Source: JBEKDJ01 sp050014415 (GTDB lineage Bacteria > Desulfobacterota > BSN033 > UBA1163). Taken from it: a stretch of DNA of 7,911 nucleotides. The DNA lies in assembly GCA_050014415.1 (NCBI GenBank), contig JBEKDJ010000330.1, forward strand, positions 1-7,911. The letters are read 5' to 3'. Position numbers and translations under genes: made by a program. The notes beneath the pieces were generated by a model. It did no database searches, was not told where the DNA came from, and worked only from the letters and a program-made list of their open reading frames with translations. Shown one piece after another: positions 5,916-7,911 of this stretch. Numbering within the stretch: position 1 is the first letter of the stretch; each line of letters opens with the position of its first letter.

Positions 5916-6801
5916 CCGAGAACTTCTTGCCTCGATCGGGGAACATAAGGCACTCACGGTGAAACAACTCTCGATCCTCAGCCAGAGGAGTTTGCAGGTG
6001 GTAAGGAGAAGGATGCGCACCCTGACAGAAGAAGAACTCATCATTACAAAGATGCATGGATATGGTCGTGGTCGAGGACGGCCAGAAGACCTGATTTTTT
6101 TGACCGAAAAGGCCTCCGCCCTTTTAGCAGATCAGGGAGTTCCGTCCGGCTATGCCGCGGACAAGGTGGAAGATTCTCTTTCCCTTGGCCACCTTCTCCT
6201 TGTCAACTGGTTCCGCATCCATCTGCTCCAAATCCAAAGATCCCTTCCACAGATAATCGTCCACTACCTTAACCCAGATTCTCCGGCGCGGGACAACACC
6301 TCGCTCTCAAAGCCTGATTCGGCAAGCAGGGGACCGGACAAGACCACTGAATTTATCCCCGACGGCATATTCTCGATCACCTCCAAAGGAATCGAGAAGA
6401 AGACCCTTCTCTTTTTTCTGGAAGTGGACATGGGTACCGAGACCCTCGCCAGCATGGACCGGAATCACAAAGACATCCGTCAGAAGATCTTAAGATACCA
6501 GGCCCTATTTCGAAGTGGTGCCTACAAGAGATACGAAGAGGTATTTGACTCCAAACTGAACGGGTTCCGTCTCCTCTTTCTGGCCAACAGCGCTGCCAGG
6601 TTGCTTGGTCTCTGCAGGCTCGTCCAAGAGATGCAACCCTCTGATTTCATCTGGCTGGTGGATCAGGAACGAATGTTCTCCCACGGTCTATCTGCCAAGA
6701 TCTGGGCCCGGGGCGGACGGAATGAAGACCCACCCCAATCCATATTAGGACATCATCTGGCCTGTGAAATTCCTGTTAAGGATATTGACAGTGAAGACTA
6801 A
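5890..6801 (+). CDS. Replication-relaxation (Replic_Relax) family protein
   Basis: A 303-residue protein resembling the Replic_Relax family, known from plasmids and integrative conjugative elements, where members are linked to plasmid replication or DNA relaxation. Residues 9-75 form a winged-helix DNA-binding domain (LTVKQLSILSQRSLQVVRRR, then a Gly/Arg-rich wing GYGRGRGRPEDLIFLT). SLGHLLLVNWFRIHL (about 98-112) and FIPDGIFSI...LLFFLEVDMGTETL (about 155-186) follow; this PDG...ExD core recalls a restriction-endonuclease-like fold. IRQKILRYQALFRSG is at about 196-210. The ATG at 5890 has AGGAG eight bases before it and overlaps parB by 26 bases, so the three proteins are produced as one translationally coupled operon. 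The downstream repeat region with a DnaA box would be a natural DNA target. Family assignment is fairly sure, but the exact biochemical role is not known to me. Confidence 0.75.
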   Translation: MTSTVTKNDRELLASIGEHKALTVKQLSILSQRSLQVVRRRMRTLTEEELIITKMHGYGRGRGRPEDLIFLTEKASALLADQGVPSGYAADKVEDSLSLGHLLLVNWFRIHLLQIQRSLPQIIVHYLNPDSPARDNTSLSKPDSASRGPDKTTEFIPDGIFSITSKGIEKKTLLFFLEVDMGTETLASMDRNHKDIRQKILRYQALFRSGAYKRYEEVFDSKLNGFRLLFLANSAARLLGLCRLVQEMQPSDFIWLVDQERMFSHGLSAKIWARGGRNEDPPQSILGHHLACEIPVKDIDSED

Positions 6802-6918
6802 ACCTCCAACCCGATAGATCATGTCGCTCCCTACCTTGTTACTTCGCCAGCACCACAAATGTCGCATTAGGGTCCTCCTTTAAATAAGGCCACCTCTTAG
6901 ATGTTATGGTCATAGCAG

Positions 6919-6932
6919 GTGTAGCAAAATTC
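6919..6932 (+). repeat. Iteron-like repeat, outlying copy
   Basis: GTGTAGCAAAATTC differs by one base from the tandem copies at 7026 and 7049. It lies about 94 bases before them, like the offset regulatory copy seen at some iteron origins. Confidence 0.55.
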
Positions 6933-7025
6933 CTTCAGACCTTTGGCCAGGGAGGGGCTGAAACCCATCATGCCACAAGTGAAGTGGGGATAATAGGGAG
7001 GATTCTGGTCCTCCGGTACCAATGG

Positions 7026-7084
7026 GTGTAACAAAATTCAGGGACAAAGTGTAACAAAATTCGGTTGAAGGTGTAACAAAAATA
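7026..7084 (+). repeat. Three tandem iteron-like repeats
   Basis: GTGTAACAAAATTC occurs exactly at 7026-7039 and 7049-7062, and as GTGTAACAAAAATA at 7071-7084. Start-to-start distances are 23 and 22 bases, about two helical turns, so a bound protein would sit on one face of the DNA. This spacing is typical of plasmid iterons bound by an initiator. Confidence 0.8.
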
Positions 7085-7107
7085 GAAAAAAGGGCCATTT
7101 TATCGGA

Positions 7108-7121
7108 CAATTATGTTACAC
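7108..7121 (-). repeat. Inverted iteron-like repeat
   Basis: On the minus strand this reads GTGTAACATAATTG, 12 of 14 bases identical to the tandem copies, so it faces them across a 23-base gap. Confidence 0.6.
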
Positions 7122-7162
7122 CCAGAAAACAAGAATATGTTGCAATATTATTAAGTTGAACG

Positions 7163-7176
7163 CTGTAACAAAAAAC
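7163..7176 (+). repeat. Degenerate iteron-like repeat
   Basis: CTGTAACAAAAAAC at 7163-7176 is preceded by GTTGAA, as is the copy at 7071, so the two share about 19 bases of extended similarity (GTTGAA then G-TGTAACAAAAA). Confidence 0.5.
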
Positions 7177-7218
7177 GAATAAATAGATAATGAATGTAAA
7201 CTTATTCTTAATGGATAT

Positions 7219-7227
7219 TGTGGATAA
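7219..7227 (-). promoter_or_regulatory. DnaA box
   Basis: TGTGGATAA, read on the minus strand as TTATCCACA, is the perfect consensus DnaA-binding 9-mer. It closes the AT-rich side of the repeat region. One 9-mer can occur by chance, but its place beside the repeats supports an origin. Confidence 0.6.
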
Positions 7228-7236
7228 AAGAGCCAA

Positions 7237-7259
7237 CCTCTTTCAGGTATTCGAAGAGG
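7237..7259 (-). terminator. Weak candidate terminator after the nuclease gene
   Basis: CCTCTT (7237-7242) pairs with AAGAGG (7254-7259). On the minus strand, in the direction of the nuclease gene, the stem is followed by GGCTCTTTTATCC, which has a short T run. Six base pairs with an 11-base loop is weak, so this is tentative. Confidence 0.25.
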
Positions 7260-7269
7260 GATAGGACTC

Positions 7270-7719
7270 TCAATAGCGGTGCCGAGAATGTCTCGAAGAG
7301 TAGTTATGGTGTGGTTTATCGGCCCAATACGGTTTATCCATTAGATTCTGGTAACGGTGGATGGTAATATTTTCCAATTCGTTCATGATGTATTCCTGCC
7401 AGTTCTCAGTAAATGTCCACGGGTAAACCGGTATGACTGACAGGCCCGCTTTGGAGTACAGGGTCTCTTTTCTTTTGATCCCGTCATCGTAATTTTGTTT
7501 ACCGATTAGGCCGAAGTATTCGATGTAGGTGCTGAACTCTGGGAGGTAAAAATCGGGGTACCAGATTCGAGGTTTTTGGTCTGAGTTGATGAGAAGGGCA
7601 GGTTCATACTGGTATTTGATCGAGTTAGCATCCAGGAAATAGGCAATGCGCCGTTCTCCTTCGGACTTCAGGTTTGGATGTTCTTGGTCTTTTATCTTGT
7701 GTTCGAGGGTTTGGTTCAT
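7270..7719 (-). CDS. Small PD-(D/E)XK/VSR-like endonuclease-fold protein
   Basis: From the ATG at 7719 this gives 149 residues. The pattern LKSEGERRIAYFLD (17-30), YQYEP (36-40), YPDFYLPEF (54-62), YIEYFG (65-70) and a later strand GLSVIPVYPW (92-101) is that of stand-alone restriction-endonuclease-fold proteins. The conserved acids Glu22, Asp56 and Glu67 would be the metal-binding site, with a fold comparable to VSR or DUF559-type nucleases. The C-terminal tail (about 120-149) is rich in His, Tyr and Arg. The frame stays open upstream to an ATG at 7899, but those 60 residues look non-conserved and neither start has a Shine-Dalgarno, so the true start is uncertain. The gene converges on the parAB operon. 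It could be a host-defence, homing-type or DNA-processing nuclease of the element; the substrate cannot be told from sequence. Confidence 0.7.
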   Translation of the reverse strand: MNQTLEHKIKDQEHPNLKSEGERRIAYFLDANSIKYQYEPALLINSDQKPRIWYPDFYLPEFSTYIEYFGLIGKQNYDDGIKRKETLYSKAGLSVIPVYPWTFTENWQEYIMNELENITIHRYQNLMDKPYWADKPHHNYSSRHSRHRY

Positions 7720-7749
7720 GGTTGTTAGGGTCTTGTTAGTGGGTAGGGG

Positions 7750-7778
7750 ACTATATAAGCTTGAGCCACTACGATTAA
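7750..7778 (-). promoter_or_regulatory. Weak candidate sigma-70 promoter for the nuclease gene
   Basis: On the minus strand TATAGT (7750-7755) is a fair -10 box, and TTAATC (7773-7778) 17 bases upstream is a poor -35 box (three of six matches). Transcription would start about 24 bases before the ATG at 7719, giving a short leader without a Shine-Dalgarno. Confidence 0.25.
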
Positions 7779-7911
7779 ATGGTGAAAGAGCTTTTTCTGT
7801 CTTTTGGTTCCATGGCCCTTGTTCTCTTCGATAGTGGGTTTGGCCACACGCAGACCCCCTATCGTAAAGCTTTCGGTTACTGATGAAACGCGAAAGCATT
7901 ATCGAGGGGTC

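Larger units (their letters stand above)
6802..7269. other. Gene-free convergent intergenic region with candidate replication origin
   Basis: The stretch lies between the ends of two genes that point at each other, so neither needs it as a promoter. From 6802 to about 6918 I see only short open frames on the minus strand. From 6919 to 7227 there is an ordered set of elements: one outlying repeat, three tandem repeats 22-23 bases apart, one inverted and one degenerate repeat, AT-rich DNA (about 7081-7218), and a perfect DnaA box. Repeats plus AT-rich DNA plus DnaA box beside parAB and a replication-associated gene is the layout of an iteron origin. A ParB centromere, or the repeated terminus of an IS21-type element, are the competing readings. 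No parS of the chromosomal TGTTTCACGTGAAACA type is present. Confidence 0.5.

Noticed and set aside
6820..6850. Similarity of the minus strand to the 16S rRNA 3' end (GTAACAAGGTA)
   Set aside because: Only 11 bases match and the sequence on both sides differs from 16S; taken as chance.
7026..7084. CRISPR array
   Set aside because: Repeats are only 14 bases, with 8-9 bases between them, one copy is inverted, and there are no cas genes; the pattern fits iterons better.
6910..7110. 66-residue minus-strand frame through the repeat region
   Set aside because: It reads straight across the iteron-like repeats, giving repeated F-V-T-P/F-C-Y-T strings; it is a by-product of the repeats.

Overview
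The window looks like bacterial mobile or plasmid-like DNA from an anaerobic, probably Gram-negative host. A class III (oxygen-sensitive) ribonucleotide reductase locus indicates an anaerobe. The RAYT-type transposase remnant and the style of the ParA/ParB proteins would fit Desulfobacterota or a neighbouring phylum, but nothing in the sequence fixes the taxon.

Left part, 1-1565: a graveyard of broken genes. On the minus strand lie the start of a probable PD-(D/E)XK nuclease (102-206) and the C-terminal half of a REP-associated tyrosine transposase (220 to about 609). This abuts, head-on, the C-terminal catalytic piece of a tyrosine recombinase on the plus strand (610-963). Right behind the recombinase is the 3' part of a tRNA-Arg(ACG) gene on the minus strand (989-1057), a classic integrase/tRNA attachment arrangement, here decayed. 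About 500 bases without a convincing gene follow.

Middle, 1566-4125: nrdD, the anaerobic ribonucleoside-triphosphate reductase, with two internal deletions. One is in frame, inside the N-terminal ATP-cone. The other shifts the frame near 2337 and removes the conserved stretch before the second active-site cysteine region. The downstream activase gene nrdG is intact, so the activase has outlived a readable partner (or the lesions are assembly errors).

Right part, 4202-6801: a tight, overlapping three-gene operon of parA, parB and a Replic_Relax-family gene, i.e. a plasmid/ICE-type partition and replication module. ParB has threonine where the CTP-hydrolysis glutamate normally sits.

Far right: between the convergent Replic_Relax gene and a small minus-strand PD-(D/E)XK-like nuclease (7270-7719) lies a roughly 470-base gene-free stretch. 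It holds at least five copies of a GTGTAACAAAATTC-type repeat, three of them 22-23 bases apart, then AT-rich DNA and a perfect DnaA box. This is best read as an iteron origin of replication (or centromere) for the parAB replicon; the alternative is the multi-repeat end of an IS21-type element.
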